64,000 nt of DNA from an uncultured Armatimonadota bacterium. GTDB taxonomy: Bacteria > Armatimonadota > Armatimonadia > Armatimonadales > Armatimonadaceae. The notes beneath the pieces were generated by a model. It was not told the origin of the DNA. It saw only the letters and a list, made by a program, of their open reading frames with translations, and searched no databases. Each line of letters opens with the position of its first letter. Position 1 is the first letter of the stretch. Shown here in pieces: positions 1 to 8,132 of the stretch. Where the stretch lies: contig CAIVZM010000018.1 in NCBI GenBank assembly GCA_903910385.1, positions 186,001 through 250,000 of the forward strand, read 5' to 3'. The position numbers and the translations under genes are program-made.

Positions 1-22
1 CATCCGGGTACAACAATACGCT

Positions 23-1273
23 ATGTTAACCATCGAGAAATATTCTATCGGCGTCGGCGACCGTTTCGCGCATCAGGCGAAAGCGCAACTTGCCGCCTGT
101 ATCAAAACCGCCGAAAACGGCGTCGCCGTCGTTCCCGTCTGGAACAAGTCCAACCGAGAACACCTGACCATCGGTTCCGAACCCGAGTCCGTGCGAATCG
201 CGGCGGATCGTGCGGTAAAAGAACTGGGTTGGACGCAAAATTACTACGTCGATGCCGACCATATCGGTTTACAGACGGTGGATCGCTTTCTGTCTCACGC
301 GGATTTTTTCACCATCGATGTCGCTCATGCTATCGGGCAACCGGCGGATGTGGACGCCCTCAAAAACTTTACCGATAAGCATTCGGTTCTGGCAAAAACG
401 CTTTCTATACCGGGAATCTCTGAGCCCTCCGATGTGACGCGGGCGGATATAGAACGAATCGCCGGTAAGTACCTTGCGGCGGTGCAGGAAGCGGGACGCA
501 TTTATCGTTACATCGCGGAGGCAAAGGGAGTCGGGAATTTCATCACGGAAGTTTCGATGGATGAAACGGACGCCCCGCAGACGCCGCTGGAACTACTGGT
601 AATCCTTGCCGCAATCGCCGATGAAAAGATCCCGATCCAGACTATCGCTCCCAAATTCACCGGGCGATTCAACAAAGGGGTGGATTATGTCGGCGACCTG
701 GCGCAGTTCGAGAAAGAATTCAACGACGATGTGGCTGTGTTGAGCTTCGCTATCGCGGAATTCGGGCTTCCGGCAAGTCTCAAATTGAGCGTTCACTCTG
801 GCAGTGACAAGTTCTCGCTGTACGCGCCGATCCGACGCGCCCTCCAGCGCTTTGATGCCGGCGTCCACCTGAAGACGGCGGGAACGACCTGGCTGGAAGA
901 AATTATTGGTCTGGCGGAATCCGGCGGCGACGGTCTGGAGATCGCGAAAGAAGTGTACGCACACGCCTTTGAGAAAAGCGAAGCCCTCTGCGCTCCCTAC
1001 GCCGCCGTCATCGATATCGATCTGGTGAAACTCCCCACACCGGAGACGGTAAATTCCTGGGATTCCGCGCAATTCGTCGCCACGTTGCGCCACGATTCAA
1101 AAAATTCGGCTTTCAACCCATCGTTCCGCCAACTGATCCATGTCGGGTACAAAGTCGCCGCTCAAATGGGCGACCGCTACCTGAACGCTCTGGAAGCGAA
1201 CGAAGAAGCGGTGTCCCGCAATGTCACCTTCAATCTTTATGAAAGGCATCTCAGACCGCTTTTCCTCGGCTGA
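23..1273 (+). CDS. uxaE: Tagaturonate/fructuronate epimerase (UxaE family)
   Basis: Protein of 416 aa covering the whole UxaE family. Members epimerise D-tagaturonate and D-fructuronate at C4, which lets galacturonate enter the mannonate branch of hexuronate catabolism. The N-terminal stretch (VGDRFAHQAKAQL, then VWNKSNREH) and the VDADHI and FTIDVAH segments are family-like. The enzyme is cytoplasmic and metal dependent in characterised members. It is the first gene of an apparent operon; the SDR gene starts 26 bp downstream. Only 22 bases lie upstream in the window, and they show no clear Shine-Dalgarno. The assignment rests on overall sequence resemblance and on the neighbouring sugar-acid enzymes; the direction of the reaction in vivo is inferred. 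Confidence 0.85.
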   Translation: MLTIEKYSIGVGDRFAHQAKAQLAACIKTAENGVAVVPVWNKSNREHLTIGSEPESVRIAADRAVKELGWTQNYYVDADHIGLQTVDRFLSHADFFTIDVAHAIGQPADVDALKNFTDKHSVLAKTLSIPGISEPSDVTRADIERIAGKYLAAVQEAGRIYRYIAEAKGVGNFITEVSMDETDAPQTPLELLVILAAIADEKIPIQTIAPKFTGRFNKGVDYVGDLAQFEKEFNDDVAVLSFAIAEFGLPASLKLSVHSGSDKFSLYAPIRRALQRFDAGVHLKTAGTTWLEEIIGLAESGGDGLEIAKEVYAHAFEKSEALCAPYAAVIDIDLVKLPTPETVNSWDSAQFVATLRHDSKNSAFNPSFRQLIHVGYKVAAQMGDRYLNALEANEEAVSRNVTFNLYERHLRPLFLG

Positions 1274-1299
1274 GCGTTTTTCTCACGACTCTATATCTT

Positions 1300-2109
1300 A
1301 TGACAAATCTTTTTGATCTCTCGGGCGAAGTGGCGGTTGTACTGGGCGGAACCGGCGGGCTGGGCGGAGCGATGGCGGAAGCGCTTGCCTCCGCCGGGGC
1401 GTCCGTAGCCGTACTGGGCCGCAATGCGGAACGAGGCGAGGAACGTGTTCAGGTTATCGAGCAAGCGGGGGGCGTCGGAGCGTTTTTCATGGCGGACGCT
1501 CTGAGTTCCGACTCACTGACAGCGGCGCGAGACGCCATCCTGAATAAATGGGGACGGTTGGATATTCTGGTCAATGCGGCGGGCGGAAATCGCCCGGACG
1601 CTACCCTGCCTCCCGGCGCAGATTTTTGCAAACTGCCGGGGGAAGCATGGAACGAAGTATTCGATCTGAACCTGACCGGCGGCGCTCTGTTACCCTGCCA
1701 GATTTTCGGCGAGACGATGCTGGCAAAGGGCAAAGGTAGCATTATCAATATCGCTTCGCTTTCAGGAATGACTCCGCTTTCGCGTGTAGTAGCATACTCG
1801 GCGGCGAAAGCGGCGGTTCTTAATTTGACGCAGTTTCTGGCGCGAGAATGGGCGACTAAAGGAATCCGCGTCAATGCGATCAGTCCTGGCTTCTTTCCCG
1901 CAGAGCAGAACCGCCGTCTCTTATTCAATGAGGACGGCAGTTACAGCGCACGCGGAGGGCAAATTATCGGGCATACCCCGATGGCGCGGTTCGGCATCCC
2001 GGAGGAACTGGCAGGGACAGTCGTTTACCTTGCTTCCGACCGGGCTTCCGGATTTATTACCGGGCATAATCTGGTCGTGGACGGCGGTTTCTCGGTAACG
2101 ACGATTTAA
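1300..2109 (+). CDS. SDR-family sugar-acid reductase, probably fructuronate/mannonate oxidoreductase
   Basis: Classical short-chain dehydrogenase of 269 aa. The Rossmann glycine motif GGTGGLGG is near residues 16-23, the NAAGG motif near 90, the catalytic serine lies in IASLSGM, and the Y166-x3-K170 pair is in AYSAAKAAV. The C-terminal GHNLVVDGGFSV is typical of the family. Next to UxaE, the likely job is NAD(P)H reduction of D-fructuronate to D-mannonate, a step done in many bacteria by SDR enzymes of this type rather than by UxuB of the E. coli kind. A gluconate 5-dehydrogenase-like activity cannot be excluded. It sits 26 bp after uxaE and 10 bp before the LarA-type gene, consistent with one transcript. 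Confidence 0.82.
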   Translation: MTNLFDLSGEVAVVLGGTGGLGGAMAEALASAGASVAVLGRNAERGEERVQVIEQAGGVGAFFMADALSSDSLTAARDAILNKWGRLDILVNAAGGNRPDATLPPGADFCKLPGEAWNEVFDLNLTGGALLPCQIFGETMLAKGKGSIINIASLSGMTPLSRVVAYSAAKAAVLNLTQFLAREWATKGIRVNAISPGFFPAEQNRRLLFNEDGSYSARGGQIIGHTPMARFGIPEELAGTVVYLASDRASGFITGHNLVVDGGFSVTTI

Positions 2110-2119
2110 GCGAAACAAC

Positions 2120-3442
2120 ATGAGCGAAACAAACCAGAGAACAGGCGGAGTCTCCGTTTCCACAGGGGAAGCGGTGGGTTTCGGGGGCGCGGATCGTACC
2201 CTTACCGTGGAGGAAGTGCAGGATATCGCCGTCCGTGCGCTTACCCCGCTTGCGCTGACCGGCAAGCGCATCCTCCTGATTATTCCCGATGCGACGCGTA
2301 CCGCACCGGTCGGTCTGATGTTTCGCACCCTTTTCGATGTTCTGACGGATATCGGCGCAAAACTCGATATCATCATCGCTCTGGGAACGCATCCCCCCAT
2401 GTCAGAAGATGCCATCAACAAGCGTCTGGAAATCACGGCGGAAGAGCGGGCAGGTCGGTATCAGAGCGTCCGAGTCCTCAACCATGCCTGGGACAATCCA
2501 GAAGCCCTCGCTTCTATAGGCATGATTTCCGCTGATGAGACAGCAGCGCTGACCGACGGACTGTTTTCTCTCAATGTCCCCGTAACTATCAATAAGGCGA
2601 TTTTCGATTATGACCGTCTGATCATTATTGGGCCGACATTCCCGCATGAGGTCGTCGGGTTTTCCGGTGGCAACAAGTATCTCTTTCCCGGTATCAGCGG
2701 CCCGGAGGTATTGAATTTCTTCCACTGGCTGGGCGCAGTCACCACAACCCCCAAAATTATCGGGCGGAAATGGACGGCAGTACGCAAAGTCGTTGACCGT
2801 GCAGCGTCGCTCGTTCCGATTCCTCGAACCGCTTTCTGTCTTTCGGTCAACAATCGGGGCGAACTGGCGGGGCTTTTTGCCGGGACTCCGGAAGCAGCCT
2901 GGTCGGAAGCGGCGGATCTTTCCGACAAGCTTCACGTCATTTATAAGGAAAAGCCATTCCACACTGTCCTTTCCTGCGCCCCGCCCATGTACGATGAGGT
3001 CTGGGTCGGGGGTAAGTGTATGTACAAACTTGAACCCGTAGTCGCTGATGGCGGCGAGTTGATCATTTACGCACCTCATATCCATGAAATCTCGGTGACG
3101 CACGGAGCCGCAATCGAGCGGGTAGGCTACCATGTTCGGGATTATTTCCTCAAGCAGTGGGATCGATTCAAAGACGAGTCCTGGGGAGTTCTCGCACATT
3201 CCACTCATGTCCGTGGCATCGGGTCTTATGAGGACGGAGTGGAAAATCCCCGTATTACTGTCACTCTGGCGACTGGGATCCCTGAGGAAGTCTGCCGACG
3301 TGTCCAATTGAATTACCGCGACCCGGCAAGCATTCGCCCCGCCGATTACGCCAACCGCGAGGATGAAGGGGTGTTGTATGTTCCCAAAGCGGGCGAAATG
3401 CTGTATCGGCTTTCTGATCCGCCAGAATGGGCGCGAGAATAA
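2120..3442 (+). CDS. LarA-type nickel-pincer racemase/epimerase homologue
   Basis: Protein of 440 aa with the lactate racemase (DUF2088) domain. LarA enzymes racemise or epimerise 2-hydroxy acids with a nickel-pincer nucleotide (NPN). Expected residues are present: the GTHPPM histidine, the PHEVVGFSGGNK block holding a ligand histidine and the lysine that binds NPN, and the FFHWLG histidine. No larB, larC or larE cofactor genes lie in the window, so cofactor synthesis must be encoded elsewhere. Placed in a hexuronate operon, a C2 epimerisation of an aldonate such as mannonate/gluconate is more likely than lactate racemisation; this is inference. The start ATG at 2120 follows the SDR stop by 10 bp and lacks an obvious Shine-Dalgarno. 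Confidence 0.85.
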   Translation: MSETNQRTGGVSVSTGEAVGFGGADRTLTVEEVQDIAVRALTPLALTGKRILLIIPDATRTAPVGLMFRTLFDVLTDIGAKLDIIIALGTHPPMSEDAINKRLEITAEERAGRYQSVRVLNHAWDNPEALASIGMISADETAALTDGLFSLNVPVTINKAIFDYDRLIIIGPTFPHEVVGFSGGNKYLFPGISGPEVLNFFHWLGAVTTTPKIIGRKWTAVRKVVDRAASLVPIPRTAFCLSVNNRGELAGLFAGTPEAAWSEAADLSDKLHVIYKEKPFHTVLSCAPPMYDEVWVGGKCMYKLEPVVADGGELIIYAPHIHEISVTHGAAIERVGYHVRDYFLKQWDRFKDESWGVLAHSTHVRGIGSYEDGVENPRITVTLATGIPEEVCRRVQLNYRDPASIRPADYANREDEGVLYVPKAGEMLYRLSDPPEWARE

Positions 3443-3455
3443 GCGTTTTTCGTAA

Positions 3456-3497
3456 GAGGTTATTGACATGAGGTTATTGACATGAGGTTATTGATTT
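3456..3497 (+). repeat. Three tandem 14-bp copies across a ribosome-binding/start region
   Basis: The unit GAGGTTATTGACAT occurs at 3456-3469 and 3470-3483; a third copy, ending in TT instead of CA before the final T, is at 3484-3497. Each copy carries GAGG, and the first two junctions create ATG codons (3468, 3482) that open only 5-codon minigenes ending in TGA. The third copy provides GAGG about 8 nt before the TTG start at 3496. The array looks like duplication of a translation initiation region. Confidence 0.9.
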
Positions 3498-4521
3498 GAA
3501 GACGATTACTCTTACCGAACCGGGCGCTTTCGCCTTTTCGGAAACCTCGGAGCCAGCGGCGCCCGGTTCGGGCGAAGTAATGGTGCGCGTCCGTCAGGTG
3601 GGGATATGCGGTACGGACTACCATGCCTACCGGGGACGTCAGCCGTTTTTTTCGTATCCCCGCATACTGGGGCATGAACTGGGCGTGATTGTCGAAGCGG
3701 TGGGCGCAGACGTCAATAGCGTTCGGGTCGGCGACCAATGCGCCGTCGAGCCTTATCTGAACTGCGGCAAGTGTATCGCCTGTCGGCGCGGGAAATCTAA
3801 CTGCTGTTCGCGTTTACAGGTGCTGGGCGTTCATACGGACGGCGGCATGCGGGATCAGATTATCGTCCCCGCCCATAAATTACACCGTTCGGAAATTCTT
3901 CCTCTGGAACAACTCGCTCTTGTAGAAACGCTTGGAATCGGGGCGCATGCGGTCGAAAGAGCCGGAATCGAAAAGGGCGAGACCGTTTTGATCACGGGCG
4001 CAGGTCCTATCGGTCTGTCCGTTCTGACTTTCGTTCTGGCATCAGGAGCGGGGAAAATCATTGTTCGGGATGTCAGCGAAGAACGCCTGGCGTTTTGCCG
4101 TACCGCTTTCGGAGTCACGAACACGATTTCCACCGCGAACGCCGATGAAGCCCTCGTTCAACTCAACCAACTCACCGATAACGACCTACCGACCGTCGTT
4201 TTTGACGCCACGGGGAATCCGTCCTCGATGCAGGACGCTTTTCGTTGCGTCGCCCCCGGCGGCAAGCTGATCTTTGTCGGTCTGTTCTCCGGCGATGTCA
4301 CGTTCCATGATCCGGACTTCCATCGCAGAGAAATTACCCTGTACGCCAGTCGTAACAGTCGCCCGGAAGACTTCACGCGAATAATCTCCCTGATGGAGTC
4401 TGGAGCGATCAACACCTCGCCGTGGATTACGCACCGTATGCCTGCGGAGTCGCTTCCTGCGGCGTTTCCCGATTTGCTCAAACCGGACAGTGGCGTCTTG
4501 AAAGCGATTGTCGAATTTTAG
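3496..4521 (+). CDS. Zinc-dependent medium-chain dehydrogenase, sugar-acid/polyol type
   Basis: MDR-superfamily dehydrogenase of 341 aa. The catalytic zinc site is C38 (GICGTD) with H60-E61 (GHELG). A structural zinc lobe uses cysteines near 90, 93, 96 and 103/104. The nucleotide fold has GAGPIGL near 175. It resembles threonine, galactitol and L-galactonate dehydrogenase-like enzymes and probably oxidises a sugar alcohol or aldonate in this operon. The substrate is unknown. The TTG start at 3496 was chosen because GAGG at 3484-3487 is correctly spaced and no ATG is in frame upstream. The gene ends 34 bp from the convergent NUDIX gene; a weak hairpin (TCAGAC/GTCTGA) lies in between. Confidence 0.85.
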   Translation: MKTITLTEPGAFAFSETSEPAAPGSGEVMVRVRQVGICGTDYHAYRGRQPFFSYPRILGHELGVIVEAVGADVNSVRVGDQCAVEPYLNCGKCIACRRGKSNCCSRLQVLGVHTDGGMRDQIIVPAHKLHRSEILPLEQLALVETLGIGAHAVERAGIEKGETVLITGAGPIGLSVLTFVLASGAGKIIVRDVSEERLAFCRTAFGVTNTISTANADEALVQLNQLTDNDLPTVVFDATGNPSSMQDAFRCVAPGGKLIFVGLFSGDVTFHDPDFHRREITLYASRNSRPEDFTRIISLMESGAINTSPWITHRMPAESLPAAFPDLLKPDSGVLKAIVEF

Positions 4522-4555
4522 CGGCGTCAGACACGGGGCGTCTGAGCGTCCCACA

Positions 4556-5101
4556 TTATTTGCGGTTCGCCTCGCGCCAGCGAGCGGCTAACGTCAACCC
4601 GGCGATGGTCTTCATATCCTGAATTTCGCCGGTCGCGATAGCCGCTATCGCCTCCGTCAGCGGCATCGGTACGATTTCGACAAACTCGTCTTCATCGCCG
4701 TCCTCGGGGGCATCCGACAGATTCAGGGCAAGAAAACCGTATATCTTTTCGGTTGTGTAGCCGGGCGCGACATACGCTTCGTAGAGGGGAATCAACGTTT
4801 CGGGAACCTGCTTGATTTCTTCCGCCAGTTCTCGACGGGCGCAGGTTTCCGGATTCTCGCCCTTCTCTATGCCGCCTGCCGGAATTTCCAGTAGCGGCCC
4901 GCCCGCCGGAAGCCGAAACTGCCGTACCAGAATGACGGTATCGTGATCCGCCATCGGCACAATCGCCACCGCCCCGCCATGTTCGATCACTTCACGCTTC
5001 GAGCTTTTCCCATCGGGTAAAGTGACATCATCGACACGAAGATTGATAATCCGTCCCTCATATATCCGGACGCTGCCGGTGACCGCTTCGTTTAAGTCCA
5101 T
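4556..5101 (-). CDS. NUDIX hydrolase, ADP-ribose pyrophosphatase type
   Basis: Protein of 181 aa from the ATG at 5101. It has a complete Nudix box: the glycines in PAGGIEKGE, then the REL-EE core (ARRELAEEI). Upstream lies an antiparallel N-terminal segment typical of ADP-ribose/NudF-type dimers (VRIYEGRIINLRVDD). It probably hydrolyses ADP-ribose or a related nucleoside diphosphate sugar. The reading frame stays open 53 codons further upstream, but that part runs into the McsB-like gene and looks non-conserved, so the internal ATG is preferred. A TACAAT hexamer at 5107-5112 stands 5 nt before this ATG with no Shine-Dalgarno, which suggests a leaderless transcript. Confidence 0.88.
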   Translation of the reverse strand: MDLNEAVTGSVRIYEGRIINLRVDDVTLPDGKSSKREVIEHGGAVAIVPMADHDTVILVRQFRLPAGGPLLEIPAGGIEKGENPETCARRELAEEIKQVPETLIPLYEAYVAPGYTTEKIYGFLALNLSDAPEDGDEDEFVEIVPMPLTEAIAAIATGEIQDMKTIAGLTLAARWREANRK

Positions 5102-5106
5102 AGCGA

Positions 5107-5112
5107 ATTGTA
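5107..5112 (-). promoter_or_regulatory. -10-like box 5 nt before the NUDIX start
   Basis: TACAAT on the minus strand, separated from the ATG at 5101 by TCGCT. At this spacing transcription would begin at or next to the start codon. No convincing -35 was found. Similar arrangements occur at 21187, 42174, 43620 and 60399. Confidence 0.5.
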
Positions 5113-5177
5113 CCGCTTTTCCGCCTTGCTCCTGTTGTCCATCATCCCAAATAGTTTGCCGGATGCGGCGGAAGCGT

Positions 5178-6296
5178 TCACCGTATTCGGTAAAAGTGTC
5201 GGAGGGCGTTGCGAATTTTTGCCGGGCGCTGAATGGCGTCCCGAACCGAGGGAACGGCATCAGGATACGTCAGACGAGACCCGGTGTGCAGATCGGCGAC
5301 CAGAGACGCGAACAGAGCGGCATCGGGAGCGGGAGCGTGTCCGCCCAGAGCGGGAAGCTTGGCGGCGGCGGAGAGACGCAGTGTGGAGAGCAGAGTCAAC
5401 GCTTCTGCGGCGTCCAGACGGTCTGCACGTTCGATACGCGTCCAGGCGTCGCGGGCATTCTGGACGATGCGAGCGGTGTGCAGTTCCGCGATCTCACGAC
5501 GGGCAGCGCGTTCGGCGGCAATCAGGTAGTCCACTACCGGGCGGACGCGTCCCGCAATATGCGCCGATGGCAGACCGAAGGTGAAGGCATTCGAGACCTG
5601 GAACAGATGTCCCGCCGCCTGCGTCCCTTCGCCGTGCGCTCCTCGGATCGAAATATCCAGCGTGTGCGCCGCCTGCAATGTATCGAGCAGGCGTCCCAGA
5701 AAAGCGAGCGCTGGCAGATGCGTCAACACGGAGACGCGCATTCCCGCCCCCATATTGGTCAGTGAGGCGGTCAGAAATCCCCAGCGAGCGTCACGGGCGT
5801 AAGTCAATCTGCGTACCAATCGGTCGTCGACGTCCTCAGCGGAACGTAATGCCGCTCCCATCGCGTTTCCGGCGGCGAGCGCCTGAATCCGAATATGGTC
5901 TTCCTCGTTGATGAAGATAGAGAGATATCCCGCTTCATCCAGAAGGGCGTAGCGGTTTGCGCCCGCCGATGCCAGTTCAGGTGAAATGCGTCGAGCGTCC
6001 ACTAAATCCGCCCGATCCCGCGCCGTCAATGAGGACACCGTAACCTGCGCCAGATCAGCCAATCGCTCATTGTCTGCCAGGGCGGCGCGGCGGACTTCCT
6101 GCGCCACTCGTCGTAAATCTCGTTCGGAAGCCTGTTGCGGAAACGGGAAATCCGCCAGATTTCGCGCCAGTCGCGCCCGTGCCGAAAGCGCTACATCGCT
6201 GTCCGGCGCAGTTGCCGCTTCAGTCGCCCAGACGGGGGCTTTGAGATAGGGAGCCAACGCGCCTCGTGTGGCGGCATCGCGGTCAGAAGAGGTCAT
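5178..6296 (-). CDS. McsB-like ATP:guanido phosphotransferase (protein arginine kinase family) with altered catalytic cysteine
   Basis: Protein of 372 aa from the ATG at 6296. Family landmarks are present: SARARLARN at about 38-46, the invariant INEEDHIRIQ block at about 129-138, RGAHGEGT at about 218-225 and the QVSN segment near 233. McsB enzymes phosphorylate arginines of target proteins for ClpCP degradation. The usual LTACPTN motif reads LTASLTN here, so the family's reactive cysteine is Ser178 and the following proline is lost. No mcsA, ctsR or clpC flank the gene. It could have altered activity or be a pseudo-kinase. A TACAAT box lies 11 nt upstream of the start (6308-6313), giving a leader of only a few nucleotides. 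Confidence 0.85.
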   Translation of the reverse strand: MTSSDRDAATRGALAPYLKAPVWATEAATAPDSDVALSARARLARNLADFPFPQQASERDLRRVAQEVRRAALADNERLADLAQVTVSSLTARDRADLVDARRISPELASAGANRYALLDEAGYLSIFINEEDHIRIQALAAGNAMGAALRSAEDVDDRLVRRLTYARDARWGFLTASLTNMGAGMRVSVLTHLPALAFLGRLLDTLQAAHTLDISIRGAHGEGTQAAGHLFQVSNAFTFGLPSAHIAGRVRPVVDYLIAAERAARREIAELHTARIVQNARDAWTRIERADRLDAAEALTLLSTLRLSAAAKLPALGGHAPAPDAALFASLVADLHTGSRLTYPDAVPSVRDAIQRPAKIRNALRHFYRIR

Positions 6297-6401
6297 GGCG
6301 TGGTTGTATTGTACCCGTTTTTTGTAGAGCATTGATACAGGAAAGTACGGTCGGTTGATAAATATGAAACGGCAACGACGTAATGGGGTACTAATAGGTG
6401 T

Positions 6402-7304
6402 ATGACCACGCCAGAAAGACATTCCCCTGCTGCACCGCACGGTCCGCATCGGCATGACCCCTCTCTAGACTCAACAGAAGAAGCTATTGAGGAAACGGTC
6501 AGCGCCGCTGGTGAGGGATTGATTCTGTGGCCTCGTCTGGCGGCGCAAGCGTTCGTAGCGATGTTCGTTTATCTGGGAGAAATCGTTGCGCTTCTGGGTC
6601 AGACCTTGGTTGCTCTACGACGCGGCGTCAATGTCAATGACCTTGTCCGACAGATGTCGGTAATCGGCGTTGAGACAGTCCCTATCGCTCTGATGACAGT
6701 CGGGTTTTCAGGGGCGGTTTTGGCGTTGTATAGCGTGGATTCCCTGCGGCGATATGGCGCAAGTAATCTTGTTGGCGGTATTGTCGCGATTGCGATTGTA
6801 CGCGAGACCGGACCGATTCTGGCGGGTGTCGTCACGGCGGCGCGAGCGGGGTCTGCTATGACAGCGGAAATCGCCTCCATGAAAGTATCCGAGCAGATTG
6901 ACGCTCTGCGCACTATGGCGGTATCACCAATTTCTTATCTGGTGTTGCCTCGTACTCTGGCAAGCTTTCTGGTTCTGCCGCTTCTGGGGATACTCTCGAA
7001 CGTTGCGGGCGTCATTGGCGGTTCGCTTGTCGCAGCGGCGAACGGCGTTCCTTATACCGCGTACTTTAATTCGATACACCTGATTCTCTGGGCGGACGGA
7101 CGCGATGTGACGCGCGGTCTGTTCAAAACCTTCTTCTTTGGCATTATCGTCGCTCTGGTCGGCTGCCGCGAGGGATTGAACACCTCAGGAGGAGCGGTTG
7201 GGGTTGGTAAAAGCACGACACGTTGCGTTGTTATTTCTATCGTGCTGATTTTTGCCGCGAATTTCTTTCTATCGTTTCTCCTGTTTCAAAGCGGTCTTTT
7301 CTAA
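6402..7304 (+). CDS. mlaE: MlaE-family ABC transporter permease
   Basis: Integral membrane protein of 300 aa with the MlaE/DUF140 permease domain from about residue 50 onward. Typical segments include VIGVETVPIALM, the RETGPILAGV motif near 140 and EQIDALRTMAVSP. A charged N-terminal extension (residues 1-45) carries several acidic residues. With the next two genes it forms an MCE-type transporter that moves phospholipids or other lipids between inner and outer membranes. The ATPase gene begins 3 bp after its stop. The upstream region is shared with the divergent McsB-like gene; TACTAAT lies 6 nt before the ATG. Confidence 0.93.
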   Translation: MTTPERHSPAAPHGPHRHDPSLDSTEEAIEETVSAAGEGLILWPRLAAQAFVAMFVYLGEIVALLGQTLVALRRGVNVNDLVRQMSVIGVETVPIALMTVGFSGAVLALYSVDSLRRYGASNLVGGIVAIAIVRETGPILAGVVTAARAGSAMTAEIASMKVSEQIDALRTMAVSPISYLVLPRTLASFLVLPLLGILSNVAGVIGGSLVAAANGVPYTAYFNSIHLILWADGRDVTRGLFKTFFFGIIVALVGCREGLNTSGGAVGVGKSTTRCVVISIVLIFAANFFLSFLLFQSGLF

Positions 7305-7307
7305 CCT

Positions 7308-8132
7308 ATGCCTGACTCCCCATCACAAATGAGCGAAACGCCTTCTCAGAGCGTCTTTCCCAAGATTAGAGTGCAGGATGTCCATTTTGCGGTCGATGAG
7401 CTTGAAATCCTCAAAGGCATATCGTTAGAGATCGCTCCGGGAGAAATACTGTGTGTTATGGGACTATCCGGGGCGGGCAAGTCCACCCTGACACGCTGTA
7501 TCGCAGGTCTGATTCGTCCTACCCGGGGAAATATTCTGATCGATGATGACGATATCAGTCGGATGACCGAGGATCAATTGCTGAAAATCCGCGCTAAAAT
7601 CGGTGTCGTTTTTCAGTACGCGGCGCTTTTCGACTCGATGAATGTCTATGAGAATATCGCTTTCGGGCTTTTACGCGGTCCGATGCGTCAGGAAAACCGC
7701 CGCCTGTCGAAAGTTGCCCTGATGCGTCGCGTCGCGGAACTGTTGCACGAGGTGGGTTTGCCAGGAATCGAAAAACGAATGCCCGCCGACCTCTCTGGCG
7801 GGATGCGCCGACGGGTCGGATTGGCTCGCGCGCTTGCCACGAACCCGGAGATTGTCCTTTATGATGAACCCACGTCCGGTCTTGATCCGGTGACCGGAGC
7901 GGCGATTGACCAGTTGATCCTTTCCACCCGTGACCGGAATGGCGTAACCAGCGTTGTCGTTTCTCACGACATGAGTAGCATTTATCATATTGCGGATCGT
8001 ATTCTGATGATCTATGAGGGGAAAAAGCAAATCCTCGGAACCCCCAAGGAGATTCAGGAAACCGACGACCCGATTGTCCGTCAGTTCATAACGGGGAGCG
8101 TCGAAGGACCGATTAACGTTAAAAGAAGATGA
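7308..8132 (+). CDS. mlaF: MlaF-family ABC transporter ATP-binding protein
   Basis: ATPase of 274 aa. Walker A is GLSGAGKST, the signature reads LSGGMRRR, and Walker B is LYDEPTSGLD followed by the H-loop VVSHD. The GMRRR signature variant is typical of ATPases that pair with MlaE-type permeases. It energises lipid transport by the MCE complex at the inner membrane. It lies in an operon between mlaE (3-bp gap) and the MlaD-like gene, whose TTG start abuts its TGA stop. An N-terminal extension of about 20 residues precedes the ABC domain. Confidence 0.94.
   Translation: MPDSPSQMSETPSQSVFPKIRVQDVHFAVDELEILKGISLEIAPGEILCVMGLSGAGKSTLTRCIAGLIRPTRGNILIDDDDISRMTEDQLLKIRAKIGVVFQYAALFDSMNVYENIAFGLLRGPMRQENRRLSKVALMRRVAELLHEVGLPGIEKRMPADLSGGMRRRVGLARALATNPEIVLYDEPTSGLDPVTGAAIDQLILSTRDRNGVTSVVVSHDMSSIYHIADRILMIYEGKKQILGTPKEIQETDDPIVRQFITGSVEGPINVKRR

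Noticed and set aside
2402-3469. Long open frame antisense to the LarA-type gene (355 codons)
   Set aside because: It mirrors codon structure of the sense gene, has no recognisable domain and its composition is unlike neighbouring proteins.
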